Origin: Thiodiazotropha sp040791665 | Lineage (GTDB): Bacteria; Pseudomonadota; Gammaproteobacteria; Chromatiales; Chromatiaceae | Direction of reading: 5' to 3' | Assembly: GCA_040791665.1 (NCBI GenBank) | Contig: JBFNNX010000017.1 | Coordinates: forward strand, 124,001 to 188,000 | Length of the DNA stretch: 64,000 nucleotides | Shown here: one piece after another, positions 1-8,943 of the stretch | Numbering within the stretch: position 1 is the stretch's first letter | Layout of the letters: each line of letters starts with the position of its first letter | Made by a program: the position numbers and the translations under genes | The notes under the pieces: model-generated | What the model was told of the DNA's origin: nothing | Seen by the model: only the letters and a program-made list of their open reading frames with translations | Databases searched by the model: none

Positions 1-938
1 GGCGCGTCCTCAGCCGCACCCTGCCCATGGGCCAGCAGGAGCGCTTCGCCTACGACGCCAACGGCAATCTCACCGGCCGCACCGACTTCAACGGCAACAT
101 CGCCACCCATCAATACGACAGCGACAACCGCTTGATCCAAAGCGACTATGCCGACGGCACCCTCGAGGTGATCAGCTACGACGCCGCCGGCAACCGCAGC
201 CAGGTCGATGTCACCCACCCGGACGGCAGCCAGACAACCACCCTCTACAGCTACGACCAAGGCAACCGCCTGGAGACCGAGGTCCAGCCCGACGGCACCG
301 TCCTGTCCTATCAATACGACGCCGCCGGCAACCGCACCCAGGTCCACATCAGCCTGCCCGACGGCAGCAGCCGCACCACCGACTACGCCTACGACAGCCT
401 CAACCGGCTGCAAAGCGTCACCGATGCATCAGGCGCCACCAGCTACGGCTACGACGCCGTGGGCAACCGCACCCGCGTCAGCTACCCCAACGGCAGCAGC
501 GAGGTCTACCGCTACGACGACCTCAACCGCCTCACCCGCAAGGAGACCTACAACGGCACCGGCACTCTGATCCAGGCCTACGACTACACCCTGCACGCGA
601 CGGGAAGACGCACCGGCATCGACGAGCTGAGTGGTAGAAGCACGGCCTACGGCTATGACGATCTCTATCGCCTCACCAGCGAGAGCATTACAGACAGCCA
701 GCACGGCAACTACAGCGCCGGCTACCAATACGATGCGGTAGGCAACCGTACCTACAGCACCATCGACGGGGTGCAGACCGCCTACACCTATGACGACAAC
801 GACCGGCTGACCCAGCAGGGCGGCACAAGGTACACCTACGATGCCAACGGCAGCACCCTGACCGAGACCCTGGACACGAATACAATCATCTACAGCTACA
901 ACGCCAAGAACGAGCTGATGAGCGTTACCCAAAACGGC
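1..938 (+). repeat. Long direct repeat of rhs core (partner 4855-5792)
   Basis: Bases 1-938 read the same as 4855-5792 (offset 4854). The encoded residues match in the Rhs frame, and shadow frames such as 208-570 and 5062-5424 also match, so synonymous positions are conserved. The first difference is at 939, where GTTTEYG becomes GVATEYG. The true left end lies outside the window. Confidence 0.9.
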
Positions 939-2021
939 ACCACCACCGAATACGGCTACAACCCCAACGGTATCCGTACCAGTAAGACCGAGAGCGGCGT
1001 GATCACCCAGTACGTGGTGGACGAGAACCAGGATTATGCCCAGGTGCTGATCGAGGATGATGGTACGACCCAGGTAAGCTACACTTACGGGGACGATCTG
1101 ATCAGCCAGGATCGTGGTGGAGAAGCTTATTTCTACCACTATGACGGGTTGGGCAGTACGCGCTCTTTAACAGACAGCCTTGGGAATCTTGCGAACACCT
1201 ACGATTATGAGGCGTTTGGGGAGGTGCTTGGGCAGACGGGTGGTGTTGAGAATAGCTATTTGTTTGCTGGGGAGCAGTTTGATAACTCACTGGATCAGTA
1301 TTATCTGAGAGCACGATACTACGATCAGTCATCAGGACAGTTCACACAAATGGACTTCTTCCTTGGCTGGGAAGAAGATCCAACAACACTACACAAATAT
1401 CTATACGCCAATGTTGACCCTGTAAATGCAACTGACCCGTCGGGGCATTTTGGGTTGGCTTCGCTCGGGACGACGCTCAATATTCTTGGGAATGTGATGT
1501 TGAGGATGTCGACGGCATCCAATGCAATTGGCAGAGTAGCAACTGGCTTGGTAGGAGCTGGTCTCGGATATGGATTAAGTGAAAATATAAAAGAGTTGAT
1601 TGCTCGAAATGCCCCTGCAATGCATCGTATGCTCGAAGTTAAACGAGCAAGAGAACGAGCAAGAGTTGAAAAAAAGTCTCGTGGTCGTCGTGTTCTGTAC
1701 AATTATGGTAGCCGAGCTAGGGTTCTTGCAATATCTGCATTTGGAGTGGGTGGTAGCTCGCCAGGCTATGGACGTGGTAGGCCCCCTGGGTTTTACGGAA
1801 CAAGCATAACTCCATGGAGTATCCAATATACTCAAGAAGAACTATCAGCACTATTTTATGGTGGTAATAGGCATAGGGATGTGAGTTGGTTTGTGGCGTT
1901 TGATGGCGAGTCTTTTATTAAATACCCAGGAAACAGTCACGAATATTACAGACCTAGTTTAACTGGGGAAGTCGATCTTGATGTGATTACAATTGGCCCT
2001 AATTTAATGTTGCCAAGATAG
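1..2021 (+). CDS. Rhs/YD-repeat toxin, copy 1, 5'-truncated by window edge; ADP-ribosyltransferase-like tip
   Basis: The reading frame is open from base 3, so the N-terminus lies outside the window. About 470 residues of YD repeats (YDANGN, YDAAGNR, YRYDDLNRL types) lead to the conserved Rhs core end (LRARYYDQSSGQF, HKYLYAN, DPSGHFG near 1436-1455). A variable tip of about 190 residues follows. Rhs proteins form a shell that encloses a C-terminal toxin delivered to competitors. The last 110 residues of the tip contain YNYGS, PPGFYGTS, a QEELSALFYGG helix, WFVAFDG and a late EVDLD. This order resembles the HYD1-type ADP-ribosyltransferase toxins (Tox-ART-HYD1), although the first-strand His would be Asn here. 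The ART call is inference. GC content falls sharply after about 1380, as is usual for exchanged tips. The next gene, at 2040, is the likely immunity gene. Confidence 0.85.
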   Translation, partial: RVLSRTLPMGQQERFAYDANGNLTGRTDFNGNIATHQYDSDNRLIQSDYADGTLEVISYDAAGNRSQVDVTHPDGSQTTTLYSYDQGNRLETEVQPDGTVLSYQYDAAGNRTQVHISLPDGSSRTTDYAYDSLNRLQSVTDASGATSYGYDAVGNRTRVSYPNGSSEVYRYDDLNRLTRKETYNGTGTLIQAYDYTLHATGRRTGIDELSGRSTAYGYDDLYRLTSESITDSQHGNYSAGYQYDAVGNRTYSTIDGVQTAYTYDDNDRLTQQGGTRYTYDANGSTLTETLDTNTIIYSYNAKNELMSVTQNGTTTEYGYNPNGIRTSKTESGVITQYVVDENQDYAQVLIEDDGTTQVSYTYGDDLISQDRGGEAYFYHYDGLGSTRSLTDSLGNLANTYDYEAFGEVLGQTGGVENSYLFAGEQFDNSLDQYYLRARYYDQSSGQFTQMDFFLGWEEDPTTLHKYLYANVDPVNATDPSGHFGLASLGTTLNILGNVMLRMSTASNAIGRVATGLVGAGLGYGLSENIKELIARNAPAMHRMLEVKRARERARVEKKSRGRRVLYNYGSRARVLAISAFGVGGSSPGYGRGRPPGFYGTSITPWSIQYTQEELSALFYGGNRHRDVSWFVAFDGESFIKYPGNSHEYYRPSLTGEVDLDVITIGPNLMLPR

Positions 2022-2039
2022 ACTTACTTAGGTTGGCAT

Positions 2040-2360
2040 ATGAAAATAACAGTATCGCTTTTAAATGAAGATAAAAAACCGTTAATTCTTAATGAGAGTG
2101 TCGGCTTCAAAGAATCTGAAGAGTCGGACTTTATCCAGATAGTCATTGAGCCGTTTACTGTTCCAGGTGAAGGTTTAGTATCCGTTAGTATGACACTAAC
2201 CTTATACAACTTGGGGTGCTGTTTGATAGTAGAGCAAAACGAAGTGGTGTTACTCAATGCCTCTTTTGGTGTAAATTATCAACCAGCTATAGTTATTAAG
2301 TTAGAAAAAGGTTCTCTAATTCATGTCTACGTTGATGTTAGTGAAGAAATCAAATCATAA
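2040..2360 (+). CDS. Putative immunity protein for Rhs copy 1
   Basis: This 106-residue acidic protein begins 18 bases after the Rhs copy 1 stop, with AGG about 8 bases before the ATG. No family is recognised. The sequence alternates hydrophobic and polar residues as in a beta-sandwich (VSVSMTLTLY, CCLIVEQNEVVLL, SLIHVYVDVS). It has no signal peptide, which suits a cytosolic inhibitor. Its position directly after a toxin tip and its low GC content, like the tip and unlike the Rhs core, are the grounds for the immunity call. The partner would be the ART-like tip. Function is inferred from context only. Confidence 0.55.
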   Translation: MKITVSLLNEDKKPLILNESVGFKESEESDFIQIVIEPFTVPGEGLVSVSMTLTLYNLGCCLIVEQNEVVLLNASFGVNYQPAIVIKLEKGSLIHVYVDVSEEIKS

Positions 2361-2519
2361 ACAATAAATAAAAAATGTAACTATTCAGCTCATTCTTCCA
2401 TGAATTCCGGATTCTTGCCCCGAAAATATCCTAGACACCCATTCCTGTATGGCCATCATGATGAAGTTCAAAGACACAAGACTGTATTGATCAACGAGTT
2501 AGAAATAACGGAGTTTTAA
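2361..2519 (+). pseudogene. Displaced toxin-tip remnant
   Basis: Directly after the 2040 gene, in the same frame, an open stretch of about 52 codons ends with TAA at 2517-2519. It reads like the C-terminal end of a globular domain (PRHPFLYGHHDEVQRH, then VLINELEITEF). It has an internal ATG at 2400 but no credible ribosome binding site. The next gene, at 2652, looks like an orphan immunity gene. A toxin end followed by an immunity gene is the pattern left when Rhs tips are exchanged. The remaining DNA (2520-2651) is AT-rich with a further short open stretch (2522-2569) and no recognisable gene. Confidence 0.4.
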
Positions 2520-2651
2520 AAGTGATTAAGAGAATGATCGGTAGATTTAAGTATTCGCAAAAGCGATGATAAGGAGTAAAAATTATCGGTTTTTTGTTAA
2601 AACATCAAATGAATTGCCTACAATGGCTCTGCCGCTTGCAAAGAGAAAAAA

Positions 2652-3235
2652 ATGACCTTGCATATTCAGCTATGTGAGGGTGAGCTTCCTATAATCCGTA
2701 GGATGAAAAACAGCCTGTTAAAAAGATATAACCCAAATAGGGTAAGCGATATTGAAAAAGCTATTGAATTGGCAAACTACTTAACATCTTTAAAGGAATA
2801 TGAACAGGCACAAAAATTTTTAGATAGCTTTGTTTATCTAGATCCAAAAAAAGAGCTGAGGACCTTTGGGTCATTAATGCCCAAGGGATAGTTCTTCTTC
2901 TATACATTTGTAGAATCACTAATCAAAAAGAGCTTTATAACAAGTACTGGGACCTGTTAGAAGCATTTGACTTGTGGCCTGCTGATATTAATCGAACTCG
3001 TTGGGTCAAAATGCACATATCTGACCATAATAAAGAGGTTAACTACGCATTGGAAGAAACACAAAAGCATAAATGTGCCATTCTTGGTCAAGAAGTGCTC
3101 TCTTTTATGTATTTCAACGAAGTGCTTTTTGAAAAGAATAAACCGTCAATTATGACTAACTTTTTGTTAAAGGATGTGAAAAAAATATTTACTGACTCTC
3201 AGGAACAATTGTCAAATGCTCTGACGAGTAAGTAG
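2652..3235 (+). pseudogene. Orphan immunity-like gene with -1 frameshift at an A7 run
   Basis: Two open stretches together encode one protein of about 194 residues. Frame 1 runs from ATG 2652 to TAG 2889-2891. The second frame is open across the same point and continues to TAG 3233-3235. The switch is a -1 shift within seven A residues at 2846-2852, in the context CCA AAA AAA GAG. Read through the shift, the protein is helical and tetratricopeptide-like (ELANYLTSLKEYEQAQKFLD, then DLWVINAQGIVLLLYICRI, then KELYNKYWDLLEAFDLW). It has no signal peptide. No family name can be given with confidence. The placement between Rhs cassettes suggests a retained immunity gene. The shift may be a real mutation, a homopolymer sequencing error, or -1 slippage on A AAA AAA. 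Confidence 0.55.
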
Positions 3236-3353
3236 ACAACCGCAGCCAGGTCGAGGAAATAGATAAGACATCCATTCCGACCAGGCGGCCGCCACCTCGA
3301 CCTATGGCTATATCGCGGATCACTACCTGCAGGACATCCATGACGCCCGCGGC
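3236..3353 (+). other. Rhs recombination junction
   Basis: Immediately after the orphan immunity gene, bases 3238-3252 encode NRSQV in frame 1, a core motif also found at about 5046-5060. About 30 bases later the main Rhs frame opens at 3267, directly after a TAA at 3264-3266. Codons 3267-3353 (YGYIADHYLQDIHDARG) are ordinary Rhs core. The second Rhs copy therefore starts by fusion in the middle of a core rather than at a true N-terminus. Confidence 0.6.
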
Positions 3354-6300
3354 GTGCGCACCCTGCGCAATCTCTACGACAACGACGGCCGTCTGATCGG
3401 CCAGATCGATGCCGAGGGCAACCGCATCGACTACGCCTACGATATCGCCGGGCGTACCCAGACCGTCACCGACCGGCGGGGCAACGATAAAATCCTCGTG
3501 TTCAACGATCGCGGCGACGTGGTGGCCGAAACCAATGCCCTGGGTGAGACCACCCTGCGCAGCTACGACCCTTACGGCAACGAACTCAGCCATACCGACC
3601 CGTTGGGGAATACCCGCGAGGCAACCTATGATGCCCGCGGTAATACGCTGACCGAAACCGACCCCCTGGGCCATACGACCACCCAGTCCTATAGCCGCTA
3701 CAATCAGGTCGAGTCCCTGACCGAGCCGGACGGGCGGGTGACCAGCCTCACCTACCGCAACTACATCCGCATAGGCGGGGTGAATGTCCCCAGGGCCGGT
3801 CCCCTCACCACCGTGACCGATGCGCAAGGCAACGTCATTGATTTTGCCTACGATATCAATGGCTCGCTACCGATCCGGATCACCGATCCCCAGGGCAATG
3901 AAACCTGGTATGCCTACGATATGTATGGCAACAAGATTCGCGAGACCAAAGCGGATGGCGCGGTCACCGAATACAGCCACGACGCCATGGGCCGGGTGCT
4001 CACCGAGACCCGCACCCGCACCGACGGCGCCGCCAGCCTCACCGAGGTGACCCGTTACAGCTACGACGCCGCCGGCCGCGAGATCTCCACCACCGATCCC
4101 CTGGGCCACACCACCCGCACCGAGTACGATGGAGCGGGTCAGGTCACCGCCCGGATCGACGCCCTGGGCAACCGTACCGAATACACCTATGACGACCGGG
4201 GCAACCAAGTGCTGACCCGCTACGCGGACGGTACCACGGAGAGCCAGGCCTACGACGGGGAAAACAACCTCATCGAACAGAGCGACCGGGCCGGACGGAT
4301 CACCCGCATGGTCTACGATGCCGCCAACCGGCTGATCGAGACCCTTCATCCGGACGCCACCCCCGCCGACGACAGCGACAATCCGCGCAGCCACAACGAA
4401 TACGACGCCGCCGGACGCCTGATTGCAGAGACCGATGTCCTGGGCAACCGCACCGAGCACGCCTACGACGCCGCCGGCCAACGCATCAGCACCACCGATG
4501 CCCAGGGCAATGTCACAAGCTTCGAGTACGACGTCCACGGCAACCGCACCGCCATGGTCGACGCCCTCAACCGGCGTACCGAATACGTCTACGATACGGC
4601 GGACCGCCTGATCGAAACCCGCTATGCCGATGCCAGCACCACCCAGACCACCTACGACAGCATGGGCCGCAACACGGCGCAGACCGATCAGGCAGCAATC
4701 GCCACCCACTACGCCTACGATAGCGAAGGCCGCCTCACCCAGGTCACCGACGCCCTGGGCGGCGTCACCGGCTACACCTACGACGAGGCAGGCAACAAAC
4801 TGAGCCAGACCGACGCCGAGGGCAGGGTCACAAGCTGGACCTACGACGCCCAGGGGCGCGTCCTCAGCCGCACCCTGCCCATGGGCCAGCAGGAGCGCTT
4901 CGCCTACGACGCCAACGGCAATCTCACCGGCCGCACCGACTTCAACGGCAACATCGCCACCCATCAATACGACAGCGACAACCGCTTGATCCAAAGCGAC
5001 TATGCCGACGGCACCCTCGAGGTGATCAGCTACGACGCCGCCGGCAACCGCAGCCAGGTCGATGTCACCCACCCGGACGGCAGCCAGACAACCACCCTCT
5101 ACAGCTACGACCAAGGCAACCGCCTGGAGACCGAGGTCCAGCCCGACGGCACCGTCCTGTCCTATCAATACGACGCCGCCGGCAACCGCACCCAGGTCCA
5201 CATCAGCCTGCCCGACGGCAGCAGCCGCACCACCGACTACGCCTACGACAGCCTCAACCGGCTGCAAAGCGTCACCGATGCATCAGGCGCCACCAGCTAC
5301 GGCTACGACGCCGTGGGCAACCGCACCCGCGTCAGCTACCCCAACGGCAGCAGCGAGGTCTACCGCTACGACGACCTCAACCGCCTCACCCGCAAGGAGA
5401 CCTACAACGGCACCGGCACTCTGATCCAGGCCTACGACTACACCCTGCACGCGACGGGAAGACGCACCGGCATCGACGAGCTGAGTGGTAGAAGCACGGC
5501 CTACGGCTATGACGATCTCTATCGCCTCACCAGCGAGAGCATTACAGACAGCCAGCACGGCAACTACAGCGCCGGCTACCAATACGATGCGGTAGGCAAC
5601 CGTACCTACAGCACCATCGACGGGGTGCAGACCGCCTACACCTATGACGACAACGACCGGCTGACCCAGCAGGGCGGCACAAGGTACACCTACGATGCCA
5701 ACGGCAGCACCCTGACCGAGACCCTGGACACGAATACAATCATCTACAGCTACAACGCCAAGAACGAGCTGATGAGCGTTACCCAAAACGGCGTCGCCAC
5801 CGAATACGGCTACAACCCCAACGGCATCCGCACCTCAAAGAGCGAAAACGGTATCACCACCAGCTACATCGTGGACGAGAACCGCGACTACGCCCAGGTG
5901 CTGATCGAAGACGACGGCACGACCCAGGTGAGCTACACTTACGGGGACGATCTGATCAGCCAGGCTCGGAATGGTGAGGCCTATTTCTACCACTACGACG
6001 GGCTGGGCAGCACGCGCTCTTTAACAGACAGCCTTGGGAACCTTGCGAACACCTATGATTATGAGGCGTTTGGGGGGGTGCTTGGGCAGACGGGTAGTGT
6101 TGAGAATAGTTATTTGTTTGCCGGGGAGCAGCTTGATGGCAGTTTGGATCAGTATTATCTGAGAGCACGATACTACGATCAAAGCCAAGGACGATTTTCG
6201 CAGCAGGATACCTGGATGGGTAGAAACTACGATCCTATCACCCTGCACAAATACCTCTATGCTCATGCCGATCCCGGCAACATGATCGATCCGTCGGGTA

Positions 6301-7250
6301 AGTTTGGGCTGAGTTCGCTCGGGACGACGCTGAATATTCTTGGCAATCTGATGTTGAGGGCGTCGACGGTATACGATGTTTTTCAGATTGCAACAGGGGA
6401 AAAGGAATATTCTGCGAGAGAGTTTGGTACGATCGTACTTTTAAACATGCTACCAGGAAAAGTTGTTACAAGAATTCTTAATAAAGCGTGTAAAATTAAT
6501 AGTTTTGATGGAGCTACATTAGTAGCTACGGATGCTGGTCTGAGGCCGATATCTGAAATTGCGATTGGCGATTTTGTATGGGCTTTCGACGAAAGCAATG
6601 GAGAGCATTCCCTTCAAGAGGTAGTCCATCTAATTCGGGGAGCAGGTGATAAGGAGATTGTGGATATTACGTTGGAAACAGGTGAGGTTATCCGAGCTAC
6701 GTTTGGGCATCCATTCTACGTAAAGGAAGATGCATGGGGTTGGGTAGATGCTGGCCAACTGAATGTTGGTGATCTTCTGCGTGATGCTGAAGGTGGCGTT
6801 GTTGCAATTGAGTCTGTTAAGACAGCGTTGCGCAATACACCAGTATTTAATCTTACGGTTGATAAGGCTCATACATATTATGTTGGTAAGAAAAGTGTAC
6901 TGAGCCATAACGCACAAAAAGTCTGTAATTTAAATGGGCTCCTGATAGGCGCAAAAAAACCTCGCTTTGAACCAAATCCAAAACATACTTTGGGGGGCGC
7001 TGGCAAAAAGCCAGGATTGTCTGCTGGAATTGAACCTGATGATTCATTTTATGCATTTCAGAAACTGGCTGTTAAATCCGCAGTGAATGGTAGGTGGTAT
7101 GCTAAATCATCGGATGGGAAATCAATATATCGATATTTTGAAAGCAATGGAGCCGCTCACTGGTCTGGTAGTACAGGAGACAAGGCAGCAAAGTTGCGTT
7201 TAGAAGATATCCCTATTGAAGTGAGAAGAGCGTTCGGGATTGTTAGATAA
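3354..7250 (+). CDS. Rhs/YD-repeat protein, copy 2, with Hint domain and C-terminal toxin; N-terminally truncated
   Basis: The frame is open from 3267 and the first usable start is GTG 3354, with no clear ribosome binding site. It encodes at least 1298 residues. Dozens of YD repeats fill residues 1-960, then the core end (LRARYYDQSQGRF, HKYLYAH, DPSGKFG near 6290-6307). A pretoxin Hint (hedgehog/intein-like) domain spans about 6488-6910: Cys-Lys-Ile-Asn-Ser-Phe start, LRPISEIAIGDFVWA, FGHPFYV, and a VLSHN end. Hint domains in polymorphic toxins are believed to self-cleave and release the toxin. The last 111 residues are an unrecognised basic domain (RWYAKSSDGK, IYRYFESNG, HWSGSTGDK, IPIEVRRAFGI), possibly a small nuclease. 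Signal, PAAR or other delivery domains are missing, so this copy may be silent until recombined with an upstream rhs. Confidence 0.85.
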   Translation: MRTLRNLYDNDGRLIGQIDAEGNRIDYAYDIAGRTQTVTDRRGNDKILVFNDRGDVVAETNALGETTLRSYDPYGNELSHTDPLGNTREATYDARGNTLTETDPLGHTTTQSYSRYNQVESLTEPDGRVTSLTYRNYIRIGGVNVPRAGPLTTVTDAQGNVIDFAYDINGSLPIRITDPQGNETWYAYDMYGNKIRETKADGAVTEYSHDAMGRVLTETRTRTDGAASLTEVTRYSYDAAGREISTTDPLGHTTRTEYDGAGQVTARIDALGNRTEYTYDDRGNQVLTRYADGTTESQAYDGENNLIEQSDRAGRITRMVYDAANRLIETLHPDATPADDSDNPRSHNEYDAAGRLIAETDVLGNRTEHAYDAAGQRISTTDAQGNVTSFEYDVHGNRTAMVDALNRRTEYVYDTADRLIETRYADASTTQTTYDSMGRNTAQTDQAAIATHYAYDSEGRLTQVTDALGGVTGYTYDEAGNKLSQTDAEGRVTSWTYDAQGRVLSRTLPMGQQERFAYDANGNLTGRTDFNGNIATHQYDSDNRLIQSDYADGTLEVISYDAAGNRSQVDVTHPDGSQTTTLYSYDQGNRLETEVQPDGTVLSYQYDAAGNRTQVHISLPDGSSRTTDYAYDSLNRLQSVTDASGATSYGYDAVGNRTRVSYPNGSSEVYRYDDLNRLTRKETYNGTGTLIQAYDYTLHATGRRTGIDELSGRSTAYGYDDLYRLTSESITDSQHGNYSAGYQYDAVGNRTYSTIDGVQTAYTYDDNDRLTQQGGTRYTYDANGSTLTETLDTNTIIYSYNAKNELMSVTQNGVATEYGYNPNGIRTSKSENGITTSYIVDENRDYAQVLIEDDGTTQVSYTYGDDLISQARNGEAYFYHYDGLGSTRSLTDSLGNLANTYDYEAFGGVLGQTGSVENSYLFAGEQLDGSLDQYYLRARYYDQSQGRFSQQDTWMGRNYDPITLHKYLYAHADPGNMIDPSGKFGLSSLGTTLNILGNLMLRASTVYDVFQIATGEKEYSAREFGTIVLLNMLPGKVVTRILNKACKINSFDGATLVATDAGLRPISEIAIGDFVWAFDESNGEHSLQEVVHLIRGAGDKEIVDITLETGEVIRATFGHPFYVKEDAWGWVDAGQLNVGDLLRDAEGGVVAIESVKTALRNTPVFNLTVDKAHTYYVGKKSVLSHNAQKVCNLNGLLIGAKKPRFEPNPKHTLGGAGKKPGLSAGIEPDDSFYAFQKLAVKSAVNGRWYAKSSDGKSIYRYFESNGAAHWSGSTGDKAAKLRLEDIPIEVRRAFGIVR
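4855..5792 (+). repeat. Long direct repeat of rhs core (partner 1-938)
   Basis: This is the second copy of the repeat described at 1-938. After 5792 the two copies are only patchily similar through the core end, then unrelated in the tips. Such identity over YD-repeat DNA indicates recent duplication or gene conversion, and gives a substrate for recombination that would delete the 4.85 kb between the copies. Confidence 0.9.
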
Positions 7251-7251
7251 A

Positions 7252-7788
7252 ATGAAGCTTTTGGTGGGTGATAAAAACAGGTTGGCTTTAGAGAGCGTTG
7301 ATAATAAAGACGATAGCTCTTTTGGGCATCTTTACCTGTATGTAAACGGTATTCGGTTTGGTCGAGATGACTTTGATTTCGAAGTGGATATGATGATTGA
7401 AAGCACATTGTCGAACTTTAAAGTATACGGTGTTAATTTGGATGGATTGGCGTCTTGTCCACCAAAAGAATTATTTGATTCATATTCTAAAGTGTCATCG
7501 TATGATGAAGATGATGATTTAAGTAGTTTGGGTGAGGTTGAAGCTGTCAAGTACTTCCCAAGTTTTGTTGAAAACTTTGTTGATGTCGATGACTGTGCTT
7601 TCCGCTATGTAGATTATGCATTCGATGGGTATTTTATAATGCTAATCCCTACTGGAGATGAATTGAAGCTGTATATTAAAGATTATGATAGGAATGTGTA
7701 TGAATCTGTAATGACTACCGCAGAAGAATTTCTAGGATTATGGAAAGGGTTGGCAATGAAGCGTAGTAGAATGCGGGGACAACCGTAA
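7252..7788 (+). CDS. Putative immunity protein for Rhs copy 2 (Hint-linked toxin)
   Basis: The ATG at 7252 lies one base after the toxin stop (TAA 7248-7250); a TTG at 7240 is also in frame but would overlap the toxin. The 178-residue product is strongly acidic (YDEDDDLSSLGEVE, FVDVDDCAFRYVDYAFDGYF) with no signal peptide or membrane segment. An acidic inhibitor opposite a basic C-terminal toxin is the usual pairing for nuclease toxins. Ending in FLGLWKGLAMKRSRM, it reads as a compact beta-rich domain. I do not recognise a named family. The immunity call rests on adjacency, charge and low GC content. Confidence 0.65.
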   Translation: MKLLVGDKNRLALESVDNKDDSSFGHLYLYVNGIRFGRDDFDFEVDMMIESTLSNFKVYGVNLDGLASCPPKELFDSYSKVSSYDEDDDLSSLGEVEAVKYFPSFVENFVDVDDCAFRYVDYAFDGYFIMLIPTGDELKLYIKDYDRNVYESVMTTAEEFLGLWKGLAMKRSRMRGQP

Positions 7789-7797
7789 AATACTACC

Positions 7798-7827
7798 GTC
7801 GGGCGTCTGATTGCCGAGACCCGAAAA
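7798..7827 (+). pseudogene. Tiny Rhs core remnant
   Basis: Bases 7798-7824 encode GRLIAETR, matching the core motif encoded near 4415-4435 (GRLIAETD). The fragment sits between the immunity gene and the transposase remnant and marks another recombination scar. Confidence 0.45.
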
Positions 7828-7918
7828 TAAAAATCAGGACAGGCATCATTTGAAAAGAACATTCAGGTGGGTTAAGGTTGGACGGTACAAGGAATGTAAC
7901 GAAGCCAAGGAGCCGGCT

Positions 7919-8943
7919 ATGACGATATCGCGCAAGCAACAGATCTGTCTTGAAGAGACCCCCTATTACCACTGCGTATCCCGCTGTGTGTTCGCCGGGC
8001 CTTTCTGTGCGGAGAGGATGAGTTAAGTGGTCGTAGCTACGAACACCGTAGAGACTGGATAGTGGAAAAGCTCAAGCAGCTGGATGGGGTATTCTCAATC
8101 TCCATCTGCGCTTATGCAGTGATGCACAACCATACCCATACCGTGCTGAAGATCGACCGGGAAGCTGCTTTGAAATGGCATGATGATGAAGTCATCTCGC
8201 GATGGACCAAGCTCTACAAGCCAAGCCCTATCGTTGGCCGCTATCTGAATGGAATAAAGCTATCAAAAGCTGAATTAGATGTCGTTGCTGAAGATATCGA
8301 AAAGTGGCGGCACAGACTTTACGATGTCAGCTGGTTCATGCGCAATCTCAATGAAGGTATCGCAAGACAGGCCAATGAAGAGGACGGTTGTACTGGGAAA
8401 TTTTGGGAGGGTAGGTTTAAAAGCCAGGCTCTGCTTGATGATGCGGCGCTATTGACCTGTATGAGTTACGTTGATCTTAACCCGATACGGGCAAAGCTAG
8501 CCGATAGACCGGAAGAATCAGATTTTACCTCCATCCAGGACCGCATCAGACATTATCAAAAAGCACTTGAGCAAACAGGGAATCGTGTAGAAGCAGCAAG
8601 CGCAGCGCCAGAGCATTTAGAGCCGTTCGTTGGTGGCGAGCATCAAGACAAAACTTCAGGCTTGAACTTTAGCCTGTCAGATTACCTGGAACTGACCGAT
8701 TGGGCAGGGCGAGCTATAAGAGAAGATAAATCTGGTGCCATCCCCCCAGAACTGGCGCCAATTCTGGAGCGTTTAAATATCGACCCGGACGCCTGGCTCG
8801 ATAGCGTAAAGAACTACAGCAAAAACTACAACACAGTCATTGGAACAAGGGAAGGGATTAAGCAGTTCAGTCAAGCCATAGGTAGAAAGTGGTTTTGCTC
8901 GAGTGGCTATTCGTTACAAATCTATCAGACATCGCCCGTCTGA
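7919..8943 (+). pseudogene. Y1/REP-associated tyrosine transposase (RAYT-like), frameshifted
   Basis: ATG 7919 opens the typical start of this family (QICLEETPYYHCVSRCV). After the GTG at 7988-7990, two extra T residues (7991-7992) break the frame. Removing them restores RRAFLCGEDELSGRSYEHRRDW and joins frame 3 to the long frame that runs on to the TGA at 8941-8943. The HUH metal-binding motif is present as HNHTHTVL, followed by KFWEGRFKSQALLDDAALLTC and SYVDLNPIRAKLADRPE, both hallmarks of the family. Full length would be about 340 residues. These enzymes act on single-stranded hairpin DNA such as REP sequences. The copy looks recently inactivated, because the rest of the frame is intact. 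It could alternatively be expressed as the 293-residue downstream frame, which lacks the N-terminal strands. Confidence 0.85.

Noticed and set aside
3867..5267. Long open frame on the - strand (466 codons) inside the second rhs core
   Set aside because: It is Val/Gly/Ala-biased, has no recognisable domain and mirrors the GC-rich YD-repeat codons, so it is a shadow frame.
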